A DNA stretch of 18,968 bases, taken from assembly GCA_007117255.1 (NCBI GenBank), contig SKGU01000223.1:1-18968 (forward strand). Direction: 5' to 3'. Origin of the DNA: Natronohydrobacter sp. (GTDB lineage Bacteria > Pseudomonadota > Alphaproteobacteria > Rhodobacterales > Rhodobacteraceae). Positions within the stretch are counted from its first letter, which is position 1. Every line of letters starts with the position of its first letter. The translations under genes and the position numbers were made by a program. Positions 1 through 6,793 of the stretch are shown here, piece by piece. The notes beneath the pieces were generated by a model. The model was not told the origin of the DNA. It saw only the letters and a list, made by a program, of their open reading frames with translations, and did no database searches.

Positions 1-806
1 GCCGCCGCCGTCGGTGTGGGGGCGCGCTGATCGGCGGCGAAATCAATCAAGGTGGTATCCGTTTCATGGCCCACAGCGGAAATCAGCGGGATCTCACTGG
101 CCGCCGCTGCGCGCACCACGATTTCCTCGTTGAAGCCCCACAGATCTTCGATGGACCCACCCCCGCGCGCCACGATCAGCACATCGGGGCGTGGGATCGG
201 TCCATCTGTGGGCAGCGCATTGAACCCGGCAATCGCCTGCGCGACCTGCGGCGCACAGCCCTGCCCCTGCACCGCCACAGGCCATAAAAGCACATGCACG
301 CCAAAGCGGTCATGCAGCCGGTGCAGGATATCGCGGATCACCGCCCCTTGCGGCGAAGTGACAACCCCGATGACGCGCGGCAGGACCGGCAGCTTGTGCT
401 TGCGTTCGGCTGCGAACAGCCCTTCGGCGGCCAGCGCGGCCTTGCGTTTCTCCAGCATCGCCATAAGCGCCCCAGCGCCGGCGGGTTCCACGCTCTCGAC
501 CTGCAACTGGTATTTCGACTGCGGCGCGAAGGTGGTCAGGCGGCCTGTGGCGATGACTTCCATGCCCTCTTCGGGCTTGACCTGCATCTTCGCAACCTGA
601 CCTTTCCAACTGACAGAGGCGATTACGGCGCGATCATCCTTCAGATCGAAATACATATGCCCGGTGCGCGCGACGACCACACGCCCGACTTCGCCGCGCA
701 CCCGGACACGCCCGAATTCGCCCTCCAGCACGCGCTTGACCGCACCTGATATTTCCGAGACCGAGAACTCGGGCGTGTTGCTGGCTGGCTCGTCGATCAA
801 ATCCAT
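1..806 (-). CDS. xseA: Exodeoxyribonuclease VII large subunit (partial, C-terminus beyond window)
   Basis: This is the catalytic subunit of exonuclease VII, which with XseB degrades single-stranded DNA to oligonucleotides in the cytoplasm. The visible part covers the first 268 residues. An N-terminal OB-fold nucleic-acid-binding domain (about residues 12-105, including HMYFDLKD at 50-57) leads into the XseA catalytic domain. That domain carries the family motifs VARGGGSIEDLWGFNEE (212-228) and ISAVGHETD followed by ADQRAPTPTAA at the edge. The ATG at 804-806 is preceded by GAGGGA, a good ribosome binding site. The frame has no stop before position 1, so the gene runs off the window; nothing suggests a defect. 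It is divergent from purD with 73 bases between them, which must hold both promoters. Identification is firm. Confidence 0.96.
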   Translation of the reverse strand, partial: MDLIDEPASNTPEFSVSEISGAVKRVLEGEFGRVRVRGEVGRVVVARTGHMYFDLKDDRAVIASVSWKGQVAKMQVKPEEGMEVIATGRLTTFAPQSKYQLQVESVEPAGAGALMAMLEKRKAALAAEGLFAAERKHKLPVLPRVIGVVTSPQGAVIRDILHRLHDRFGVHVLLWPVAVQGQGCAPQVAQAIAGFNALPTDGPIPRPDVLIVARGGGSIEDLWGFNEEIVVRAAAASEIPLISAVGHETDTTLIDFAADQRAPTPTAA

Positions 807-879
807 GGTCCCTCGCGCTTGTCATGGGCGTGCGCACACCCTAGAACGCAAGCGCGGCAAGGCCAAGAGAGGGCGGGCG

Positions 880-2151
880 ATGAATATTCTGGTGCTGGGC
901 AGTGGCGGGCGTGAACATGCGCTGGCATGGGCTATTCTGCAAAACCCCAAATGCGACCGTCTGATCTGTGCGCCGGGCAATGCGGGTATGGCCGCGATTG
1001 CCGAATGCGCCGATATCGACATTTGTGACGGCGGGGCCGTGGCGCGGTTCTGTGACGCAAATGCCATCGATTTTGTGGTGATTGGCCCCGAAGCACCATT
1101 GGCCGCCGGTGTGGCCGACAGGCTGCGCGCGCTTGACATCACATGCTTTGGCCCGTCGGCGGATGCGGCGCGGCTCGAAGCCTCCAAGGCCTTTACCAAG
1201 GATATCTGTGCCGCTGTAAACGCCCCCACAGCGGGCTATGCCCATTTCACCGATGCAGAGGCCGCGCGCGCCTATATCCGCGCTCAGGGCGCGCCCATCG
1301 TGATCAAGGCCGATGGGCTCGCCGCGGGCAAGGGCGTGATCGTTGCCATGCATGAGGCCGAAGCGCTGGACGCCATCGACATGATGTTCGGCGGTGAATT
1401 TGGCGCCGCGGGTGCGGAAGTCGTGATCGAGGAATTCATGGAGGGCGAAGAGGCGTCTTTCTTTGTGCTGGTTGATGGTGAAACCTGCCTGCCCATCGGC
1501 ACTGCGCAGGACCATAAGCGCGTGGGCGAGGGCGATACCGGCCCCAACACGGGCGGCATGGGGGCTTACTCGCCTGCACCCGTGCTGACTGACGCTATTG
1601 CCAATGTTGCAATGGATCAGATCATCCGTCCCACGATGGCTGAAATGGCACGGCGCGGGACGCCCTATCAGGGTGTGCTTTACGCAGGGCTGATGATCAA
1701 GGATGGCCAGCCGCGTCTGGTGGAATACAATGCCCGTTTTGGCGACCCGGAATGTCAGGTGCTGATGATGCGTCTTGGTGCACAGGCGCTCGACCTGATG
1801 CTGGCCTGCGCCGAAGGGCGGCTGGATCAGATGAGCGTCAACTGGGCCGATGATCATGCGCTGACTGTGGTTATGGCGGCAAAGGGCTATCCGGGCAGCT
1901 ATGCCAAGGGCAGCGAAATCCGGGGGCTGGAGAACTGCACGTCAGACAGCGCACAAATGGTGTTTCATGCAGGCACGCGGACCGACGCCGGGCGACTGCT
2001 TGCAAATGGCGGGCGCGTGCTCAATGTAACAGCGCGCGGCACGACACTGGCCGAGGCGCAGAAGCGCGCCTATGCGATGGTCGATCAGATCGACTGGCCG
2101 GACGGGTTTTGCCGCCGCGATATCGGCTGGCGGGCGCTTCCGGACGCTTGA
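880..2151 (+). CDS. purD: Phosphoribosylamine--glycine ligase (GAR synthetase)
   Basis: The enzyme joins phosphoribosylamine and glycine with ATP to give glycinamide ribonucleotide, the second step of de novo purine synthesis, in the cytoplasm. The product is 423 residues, the usual length for PurD. The N-terminus MNILVLGSGGREHALAWAI is the family signature. The ATP-grasp core contains VIKADGLAAGKGV, EEFMEGEEASFF, PNTGGMGAYSP and the GARS signature RFGDPE at about residues 286-291. The frame is open upstream to 664, but the ATG at 880 is chosen because the signature begins there and because a purine-rich GAGAGGGCGGGCG precedes it. It is transcribed away from xseA. A 93-base gap separates it from the next plus-strand gene, so co-transcription is possible but unproven. 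Confidence 0.97.
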   Translation: MNILVLGSGGREHALAWAILQNPKCDRLICAPGNAGMAAIAECADIDICDGGAVARFCDANAIDFVVIGPEAPLAAGVADRLRALDITCFGPSADAARLEASKAFTKDICAAVNAPTAGYAHFTDAEAARAYIRAQGAPIVIKADGLAAGKGVIVAMHEAEALDAIDMMFGGEFGAAGAEVVIEEFMEGEEASFFVLVDGETCLPIGTAQDHKRVGEGDTGPNTGGMGAYSPAPVLTDAIANVAMDQIIRPTMAEMARRGTPYQGVLYAGLMIKDGQPRLVEYNARFGDPECQVLMMRLGAQALDLMLACAEGRLDQMSVNWADDHALTVVMAAKGYPGSYAKGSEIRGLENCTSDSAQMVFHAGTRTDAGRLLANGGRVLNVTARGTTLAEAQKRAYAMVDQIDWPDGFCRRDIGWRALPDA

Positions 2152-2244
2152 GCCTGAAAGGGCATGCGCAGCACTGTGTCTTGAATCAGGCGTTGCGGCG
2201 CTAAATGGATAGTGTCTTAGTTCCGCATAGGCAATCCAGAGCGC

Positions 2245-2958
2245 ATGATCCAGACCGCCACATTCTGCCGCCATACTCTGCTGAACCTTGCAGGCATGAT
2301 TGGCCTGGCGATAGCGGGTATATACATGGTGGGTTTCGACCCAGCGGCGCTCGTTCTGGCCATGGCAGCCTTCGCGATCACGACTGCGGGTTTCTCATAT
2401 CTGTGGACGCACCATTATCCGCATAGCAGGCCCGGCCTGTGCAATCGCGTCACTTTCCTGCGGCTGGTGCTGACATTCGCGCTTCTTGCGCCCTTACTGG
2501 CAGAGCCGGAACCATGGCGCGTCTTGATTGTCGCCACAATGGCACTTGCGCTTGACGGTATAGATGGCTGGCTCGCGCGGCGCGAAGGTCTGGTGTCTGA
2601 CTTTGGCGCACGTTTCGACATGGAGGTCGATTCCGCCCTCGGCCTTGTGCTGGCGCTGAACGCATGGGCCGCGGGGGTGCCGGGACTGGTGGTGCTGCTT
2701 CTGGGCCTGCCGCGCTATCTGTTCGTCGCGTCGGCATGGGTCTGGCCATGGATGGCGCGCGCGCTGCCAGAAAGCCGGGCCCGCAAGGCCGCCTGTGCCA
2801 TTCAGATCGGTTCGTTGATCGTGCTGCTTGTGCCCTGGGTTGATGGGGGGCTGTCGCTGATGGCCCTGACAACAGCGGCGGCCATCCTGCTTCTGTCCTT
2901 TGGGCGCGATGTGTTGTGGCTGTATCGGAACAGGGCACTGGCCATGCTGCCCACATGA
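2245..2958 (+). CDS. CDP-alcohol phosphatidyltransferase family membrane protein
   Basis: This is an integral membrane enzyme of the class that moves a phosphatidyl group from CDP-diacylglycerol, or a related CDP-alcohol, to an acceptor alcohol in phospholipid synthesis. The 237-residue product carries the complete CDP-OH-P signature D(x)2DG(x)2AR(x)8G(x)3D(x)3D. The residues are D104, D107, G108, A111, R112, G121, D125 and D129, so the metal-binding and catalytic Asp set is intact. An upstream CNRVTFLRL element (66-74) is also typical. Hydrophobic segments lie near 14-30, 34-53, 71-86, 92-105, 131-165, 185-199 and 205-220. The acceptor cannot be read from the sequence; glycerol-phosphate, serine and inositol-phosphate are all possible. 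Its stop overlaps the start of the downstream phosphatase gene (ATGA), implying translational coupling. The ATG at 2245 follows CCAGAGCGC, a modest ribosome binding site. Confidence 0.88.
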   Translation: MIQTATFCRHTLLNLAGMIGLAIAGIYMVGFDPAALVLAMAAFAITTAGFSYLWTHHYPHSRPGLCNRVTFLRLVLTFALLAPLLAEPEPWRVLIVATMALALDGIDGWLARREGLVSDFGARFDMEVDSALGLVLALNAWAAGVPGLVVLLLGLPRYLFVASAWVWPWMARALPESRARKAACAIQIGSLIVLLVPWVDGGLSLMALTTAAAILLLSFGRDVLWLYRNRALAMLPT

Positions 2959-3737
2959 ACCAAAGCGACCGAAACCTTGCCATTGCGCTGGCCCGTCAGG
3001 CCGGTGACATCCTGTTGCGCCACTGGCAGGATCGCGCGCAGCTGACCATAGACACCAAACGCGCGGGCGATTTCGTGTCGCAGGCAGATTTCGAGGTGGA
3101 AACCCATCTGCGCATGTCTCTGGCCAAGCTACGCCCCGGCGATGGCTGGATGGGCGAAGAAACCGGCAACGGGGGCGGGTCCGCACAGAGGCGCTGGATC
3201 ATCGACCCGCTGGATGGCACGACCAATTTCCTGCGCGGGATCGGGCATTGGTGTGTCTCGATCGCGCTGCAAGATGCCGGGCAACTGGTGGTGGGCGTTG
3301 TCTTTGATCCGCTGAGGCAAGAAATCTTTGTCGCTGAGTTTGGCAAAGGGGCCAGTCTGAACGATCAGCCAATCCATGTCGCAACAACCCAAACGATGCA
3401 GCCTGCCCTGTTGGGCACCGGCATTCCCTTTGGAACCATGCCCCATATCGAGGCGCATAGTGCGGATATAGCGCGACTGATGCCCCAATGCGCCGGAGTG
3501 CGGCGCATGGGATCGGCGGCGCTGGATCTGGCCTATGTTGCAGCCGGGCGGCTGGACGGGTTCTGGGAAAGGCGGTTGCAGATCTGGGACATTGCGGCGG
3601 GGCTCGTCATCATGCGCGAAGCGGGCGCGCGGGTTGAGGGCTGGCAGACGGGCGAACGCCCCGAAGATACGGGATCAGTCATTGCCGCAACGCCAACCTT
3701 GTTTGATCCGTTGGCCTTGACCCTGCGCAAAGGTTGA
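2955..3737 (+). CDS. Inositol monophosphatase (SuhB-like) family protein
   Basis: This is a Mg2+-dependent phosphomonoesterase of the IMPase/SuhB superfamily, probably cytoplasmic, 260 residues long as is usual. Metal and catalytic motifs are intact: GEE (E68, E69), motif A DPLDGTTNF (D84, D87, T89) and motif B WDIAAG (W211, D212), plus GSAALDLAYVAAGRLDGFWE (186-205). The match to SuhB-type sequences is better than to CysQ-type nucleotidases, but substrate cannot be assigned from sequence. The ATG at 2955-2957 overlaps the TGA of the upstream CDP-alcohol phosphatidyltransferase (2956-2958), so the two are almost certainly co-translated. The pairing fits, but does not prove, a phosphatidyl-inositol-phosphate type pathway with a dephosphorylation step. 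The stop codon abuts the stop codon of the convergent FkbM gene with no spacer. Confidence 0.9.
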   Translation: MNQSDRNLAIALARQAGDILLRHWQDRAQLTIDTKRAGDFVSQADFEVETHLRMSLAKLRPGDGWMGEETGNGGGSAQRRWIIDPLDGTTNFLRGIGHWCVSIALQDAGQLVVGVVFDPLRQEIFVAEFGKGASLNDQPIHVATTQTMQPALLGTGIPFGTMPHIEAHSADIARLMPQCAGVRRMGSAALDLAYVAAGRLDGFWERRLQIWDIAAGLVIMREAGARVEGWQTGERPEDTGSVIAATPTLFDPLALTLRKG

Positions 3738-4469
3738 TCAAGTCCGAACCTGCCGCGCAAACAGATCACCGGATGGCGCATCCGCCGGCAGATCGTCCAG
3801 CCAGCGCCGCATCTCGCCACTGTCGCGCCAGTCGGTCCACAAAAAACCGCCGCGCTCGCCCTTCACGGGGTTGAATTCATAGGCTCCGAGCGTGTCCAGA
3901 CGGTCAATCACAGCATGGGTCAGATCAATGAAGCCCGGCAGATATTCGACCGATACCATCCGCACCGGTTGCGACAACCCGGCCAGAACATCGAGTTCAA
4001 ACCCTTCGACATCGATCTTGATATAGGCTGGTAGCCCATGCTGCGCGATCAGGCTGTCCAGCGTGACCATCTTCACCTTCTGGCGCTGATCCCAGCGGAC
4101 ATGCTCGAAACCGGGCTTTTCGGGCGCATCCGTCACGAAACTGGTTTTCAAGGATGAAACGGTCGGATGGCGCGAGGATACGGCCATTTCAGCTACAGCT
4201 TCGGCCCCGCCTGCTGCTGCTTGCAACAAGGTGATGTCTTTCGGCAGCGTCGCGCGCAGGTAGCGTGCGAAGATATCTTGCGGCTCCAGCGCGACGACCT
4301 TGGCTCCGGCTGCGCGCATTGCACGCGCGCGCGTGCCGACATGCGCACCGATATCGAAAACCACATCTCCGGGCGCAATCAGTTCACGGTAAAACCTGCG
4401 CCACCCGAAAAGGGTGACGGGATTGTGATAGATCACCAGTGACCGCATCAAACCCAGATATCTTGACAT
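3738..4469 (-). CDS. FkbM family SAM-dependent methyltransferase
   Basis: This is a predicted S-adenosylmethionine-dependent methyltransferase of the FkbM family. Members O-methylate sugars, lipids and natural products; the substrate here is unknown. The SAM-binding loop is VVFDIGAHVGTRARAM, with the acidic residue of strand 2 in VVALEPQ. The family hallmark KIDVEGFELDVLAGL sits in the C-terminal half, followed by VSVEYLPGF. The product is 243 residues, a normal single-domain size, with no signal peptide or membrane segment. A GTG at 4470-4472 immediately precedes the ATG at 4467-4469. The ribosome binding site AAGGGGG lies only 1 base from the GTG but 4 bases from the ATG, so the ATG is preferred. 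It is divergent from the 4652-7607 operon across a 182-base region and convergent with the phosphatase gene. Confidence 0.88.
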   Translation of the reverse strand: MSRYLGLMRSLVIYHNPVTLFGWRRFYRELIAPGDVVFDIGAHVGTRARAMRAAGAKVVALEPQDIFARYLRATLPKDITLLQAAAGGAEAVAEMAVSSRHPTVSSLKTSFVTDAPEKPGFEHVRWDQRQKVKMVTLDSLIAQHGLPAYIKIDVEGFELDVLAGLSQPVRMVSVEYLPGFIDLTHAVIDRLDTLGAYEFNPVKGERGGFLWTDWRDSGEMRRWLDDLPADAPSGDLFARQVRT

Positions 4470-4585
4470 CACACCCCCTTGCGCGCTTGCGCCTCTACAT
4501 AGCGCATTGGTTCAACTGTCGAGGCTTTTGCCTGTACGGCACGCAGGCGGCAGGCTTGCTTCTCGCGGAAATGCTCTATGTGACC

Positions 4586-4616
4586 TTGACTGAGAGACCC
4601 ATGGACTCCGTATGCA
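4586..4616 (+). promoter_or_regulatory. Candidate promoter for the 4652-7607 operon
   Basis: TTGACT at 4586-4591 matches a sigma-70 -35 box and TATGCA at 4611-4616 is a fair -10 box, 36 bases before the first start codon. The 19-base spacer is longer than the ideal 17, so this is only a candidate. It is the best promoter-like pair I found in the divergent region 4473-4651. The rest of that region shows no recognisable riboswitch, operator or RNA gene. Confidence 0.3.
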
Positions 4617-4651
4617 ATTTTGTTTTTCGCAGGTAGAACCAATGTGCTGTC

Positions 4652-5605
4652 ATGACCGCTGAGGCCTTGTGGTGCACCGGCCCAAACGAAGCGGCCCTTC
4701 AACCTGCTGCCTTGGGCGACGGGGTGTTGGTCAATACGCTCTATACCGGCATCAGTCGCGGGACCGAGCGACTGGTATTTGAAGGGCGTGTGCCGGAAAG
4801 TGAATTTCAGCGCATGCGTGGTCCGGCGCAAGAAGGCGTTTTCCCGTTCCCTGTGAAATACGGCTATTGCGCGGTAGGTAGGGTTGCCGAAGGCGCGATG
4901 GCGGGCATGCCTGTCTTCGCGCTGCACCCACACCAGACCCGATTTCGACTGCCGCAATCCGTGCTTTCACCGCTGCCTGACGACGTGCCGCCTGAACGTG
5001 CAATCCTCGCGGCCAATATGGAAACAGCACTCAATCTGGTCTGGGACAGCGGCGCCAGTGCAGGTGATCGGATTGCCGTGATTGGCGCAGGCGTTGTCGG
5101 CGCGCTGACAGGGTATCTGCTGGCGCAAATGCCGGGAGCTGACGTGACGTTGGTAGACCCCAACCCCGCGCGGCGGGGGCTGGCGCAGCTACTTGGATGT
5201 GCCTATGCCTCCCCTGCTACCGCTCCGCGCGACTGCGACCTTGTCATTCACCTGTCTGCTACTGCTGACGGGCTGGCGCAGGCGCTCGACATAGCCGGGC
5301 AGGAAGCCACGGTTCTTGAAGGAAGCTGGCACGGCGCAGGTGAAATCCCTGTGCCGCTGGGCGGCGCGTTCCATAGCCGGCGCTTGCGTCTGGTCAGCTC
5401 GCAAGTGGGGCATCTGCCCGTCGCGCGCCTGCCTCGATGGAGCTACGCGCGTCGCATGGCCAAGGCGCTCGCATTGCTGGCCGATCCAGTTCTGGACGCG
5501 TTGATATCTGGCGAAACGGTCTTTGCTGATTTGCCCGCCCGATATGGAGCGATCCTGTCGGATCCTGAAACTCTTTGCCATCGCATTCGTTACGAACCAA
5601 GCTGA
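4652..5605 (+). CDS. Zinc-less MDR dehydrogenase (BchC-like subgroup)
   Basis: This is a medium-chain dehydrogenase/reductase, 317 residues, and the first gene of a four-gene operon. A GroES-like N-terminal domain includes TLYTGISRGTERLVFEG (29-45), then FPVKYGYCAVGRV (66-78). A Rossmann domain follows with IAVIGAGVVGALTGYLLAQ (GxGxxG at 145-150). Strand 2 ends in Asp (LVDP, D169), which normally favours NAD over NADP. The GISRGTE element replaces the GxCGTD catalytic zinc site of classical alcohol dehydrogenases, and there is no four-Cys structural zinc loop. This resembles the subgroup that includes the bacteriochlorophyllide dehydrogenase BchC, which is a knowledge-based comparison and not a database hit. 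No photosynthesis genes are nearby. Ten bases separate its stop from the next start. It probably oxidises or reduces an intermediate of the pathway encoded downstream. Confidence 0.85.
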   Translation: MTAEALWCTGPNEAALQPAALGDGVLVNTLYTGISRGTERLVFEGRVPESEFQRMRGPAQEGVFPFPVKYGYCAVGRVAEGAMAGMPVFALHPHQTRFRLPQSVLSPLPDDVPPERAILAANMETALNLVWDSGASAGDRIAVIGAGVVGALTGYLLAQMPGADVTLVDPNPARRGLAQLLGCAYASPATAPRDCDLVIHLSATADGLAQALDIAGQEATVLEGSWHGAGEIPVPLGGAFHSRRLRLVSSQVGHLPVARLPRWSYARRMAKALALLADPVLDALISGETVFADLPARYGAILSDPETLCHRIRYEPS

Positions 5606-5615
5606 AGGAAAACTC

Positions 5616-6011
5616 ATGTTCGCTGTTGAAGTCCGTGATCACATCATGATCGGCCATTCTCTGCCATCTGCAGTCTTTGGTCCTGCGCAAGGCATGCACG
5701 GAGCGACCTTCACGGTTGATGCTGCTTTTTTCACCGAAGATATCGACGCACATGGGCTTGTCGTTGATATCGGACTTGCGACAGAGGCGCTGACCGCCGT
5801 GCTTGATCCGTTGCGCTACAAGAACCTTGACGAGTTGCCAGAGTTCAAGGGCAAGTTCACAACTACCGAATTCCTGTGCAAGCACATCTTTGACCAGATG
5901 GCCGGGCGCGTGCGCCAAGGTGATCTTGCCGATGACGGGCGGGTGCGCAAATTGCGCATCATGCTGCATGAAAGCCATGTGGCGCGCGCATGGTATGAAG
6001 GGACCGTCTGA
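5616..6011 (+). CDS. 6-carboxytetrahydropterin synthase (QueD/PTPS)-fold protein with altered active site
   Basis: The product is 131 residues, the normal size for the PTPS/QueD T-fold family. Retained elements are a first zinc His in IGHSL (H14), MHG (H28), VVDIG (49-53), KNLDELPEF (69-77), TTTEFLCKHIFDQM (82-95) and the final Glu in LHES (E119). Compared with E. coli QueD, the HGH zinc motif reads H28-G29-A30, the catalytic Cys aligns with A24, and the catalytic Asp-His pair aligns with R67-Y68. That alignment is by eye. A standard 6-carboxytetrahydropterin synthase reaction is therefore doubtful; a changed reaction or a binding role is more likely. The ATG at 5616 is chosen over the longer open frame because AAGGAA precedes it at good spacing and homology begins there. 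Two bases separate its stop from the methyltransferase start. Confidence 0.82.
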   Translation: MFAVEVRDHIMIGHSLPSAVFGPAQGMHGATFTVDAAFFTEDIDAHGLVVDIGLATEALTAVLDPLRYKNLDELPEFKGKFTTTEFLCKHIFDQMAGRVRQGDLADDGRVRKLRIMLHESHVARAWYEGTV

Positions 6012-6013
6012 GC

Positions 6014-6793
6014 ATGGGATTCTCGGCTCAGTGGCTGGCGCTGCGCGAACCGGCTGATCTGGCAGCGCGTGACCCGGCATTGCTGCGGGCTGCCGTTCAT
6101 GCTGCAGGTCCCGCGCCGCTGATCCTTGATCTGGGTTGTGGCACGGGCGCTACAGCGCGTGCGATGGGCCGGCTTTTACCCGCCGACACGCGCTGGCGGC
6201 TGGTCGATAAAGACGCGGAACTGCTGCGCATAGCGGCGGCAGAAATCGGAGAGGGCGCAGAAACGATACGGGCCGATCTGGCTGATGTCGCCGCGTTGCC
6301 AATGGATGGTGTAAGCCTTGTGACGGCCTCTGCCCTGCTTGATCTGGTCTCTGCGTCATGGGTCGAAGCCCTTGTCCAGCGCTTGAACGTCCCGCTTTAC
6401 GCAGCGCTAAGTTATGACGGGCAAATGCGCTGGGCACCTGACAACCTGCATGACAAAGCCATTACAACAGCGTTCAACCGCCATCAGCTTGCCGACAAGG
6501 GCTTTGGTCCGGCGCTTGGACCGACCTCTGGCCCGGTCGCGACAGCCATATTGAACGCATTCGGATTCAGCGTGCAGCAAGCCCAATCACCGTGGTTGCT
6601 CGGTCCGGAAATGACAGACCTGCACCGAGAGTTGATCGAGGGTATAGCGCAGGCCGCGCTTGAGGCGGGGGAGGATTGCGCAGCAGATTGGGCTCAGCTG
6701 CGTCGCTCTCAGGCAGACCGGACGCGTTGCCATATCGGCCATACAGACCTGTTTGCCATGCCCATGGCGAAAGGGGACCAGAATGCAAGTTGA
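6014..6793 (+). CDS. Class I SAM-dependent methyltransferase
   Basis: This is a soluble methyltransferase of 259 residues with a clear class I SAM fold. Motif I is LILDLGCGTGATARAM (36-51; D39, G41, G43, G45). The acidic residue ending strand 2 lies in WRLVDKD (D65), and motif II/III is in TIRADLADVAALP. A post-motif segment VSLVTASALLDLVS follows. The C-terminal part (about 120-259) is not a domain I recognise and probably defines the substrate. It begins 2 bases after the QueD-like stop, and its last 11 bases overlap the RibD-like gene, so it is surely part of the operon. The context suggests it methylates a pterin- or pyrimidine-derived intermediate, which is inference only. Confidence 0.88.
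   Translation: MGFSAQWLALREPADLAARDPALLRAAVHAAGPAPLILDLGCGTGATARAMGRLLPADTRWRLVDKDAELLRIAAAEIGEGAETIRADLADVAALPMDGVSLVTASALLDLVSASWVEALVQRLNVPLYAALSYDGQMRWAPDNLHDKAITTAFNRHQLADKGFGPALGPTSGPVATAILNAFGFSVQQAQSPWLLGPEMTDLHRELIEGIAQAALEAGEDCAADWAQLRRSQADRTRCHIGHTDLFAMPMAKGDQNAS

Noticed and set aside
841..1857. Long minus-strand open frame (338 codons) opposite purD
   Set aside because: It lies wholly antisense to a clear full-length purD and its His/Arg/Gln-rich translation matches nothing; it is a shadow of GC-rich codon use.
2152..2191. GCCTGA and TCAGGC inverted repeat after purD as a terminator
   Set aside because: Only six bases pair around a 28-base loop and no T-run follows, so it is not credible as a terminator.
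2494..3186. 230-codon minus-strand frame across the CDP-alcohol phosphatidyltransferase/phosphatase junction
   Set aside because: Both plus-strand genes have intact motifs over this stretch, and the antisense product is low-complexity and Arg/His/Gln-rich.
4652..5605. Calling the first operon gene bchC
   Set aside because: Only the subgroup motif is shared; there are no photosynthesis genes nearby and the operon partners point to another pathway.
5616..6011. Calling the pterin-fold gene queD
   Set aside because: The catalytic Cys, the Asp-His pair and one zinc His appear to be missing and no queC, queE or queF is present.
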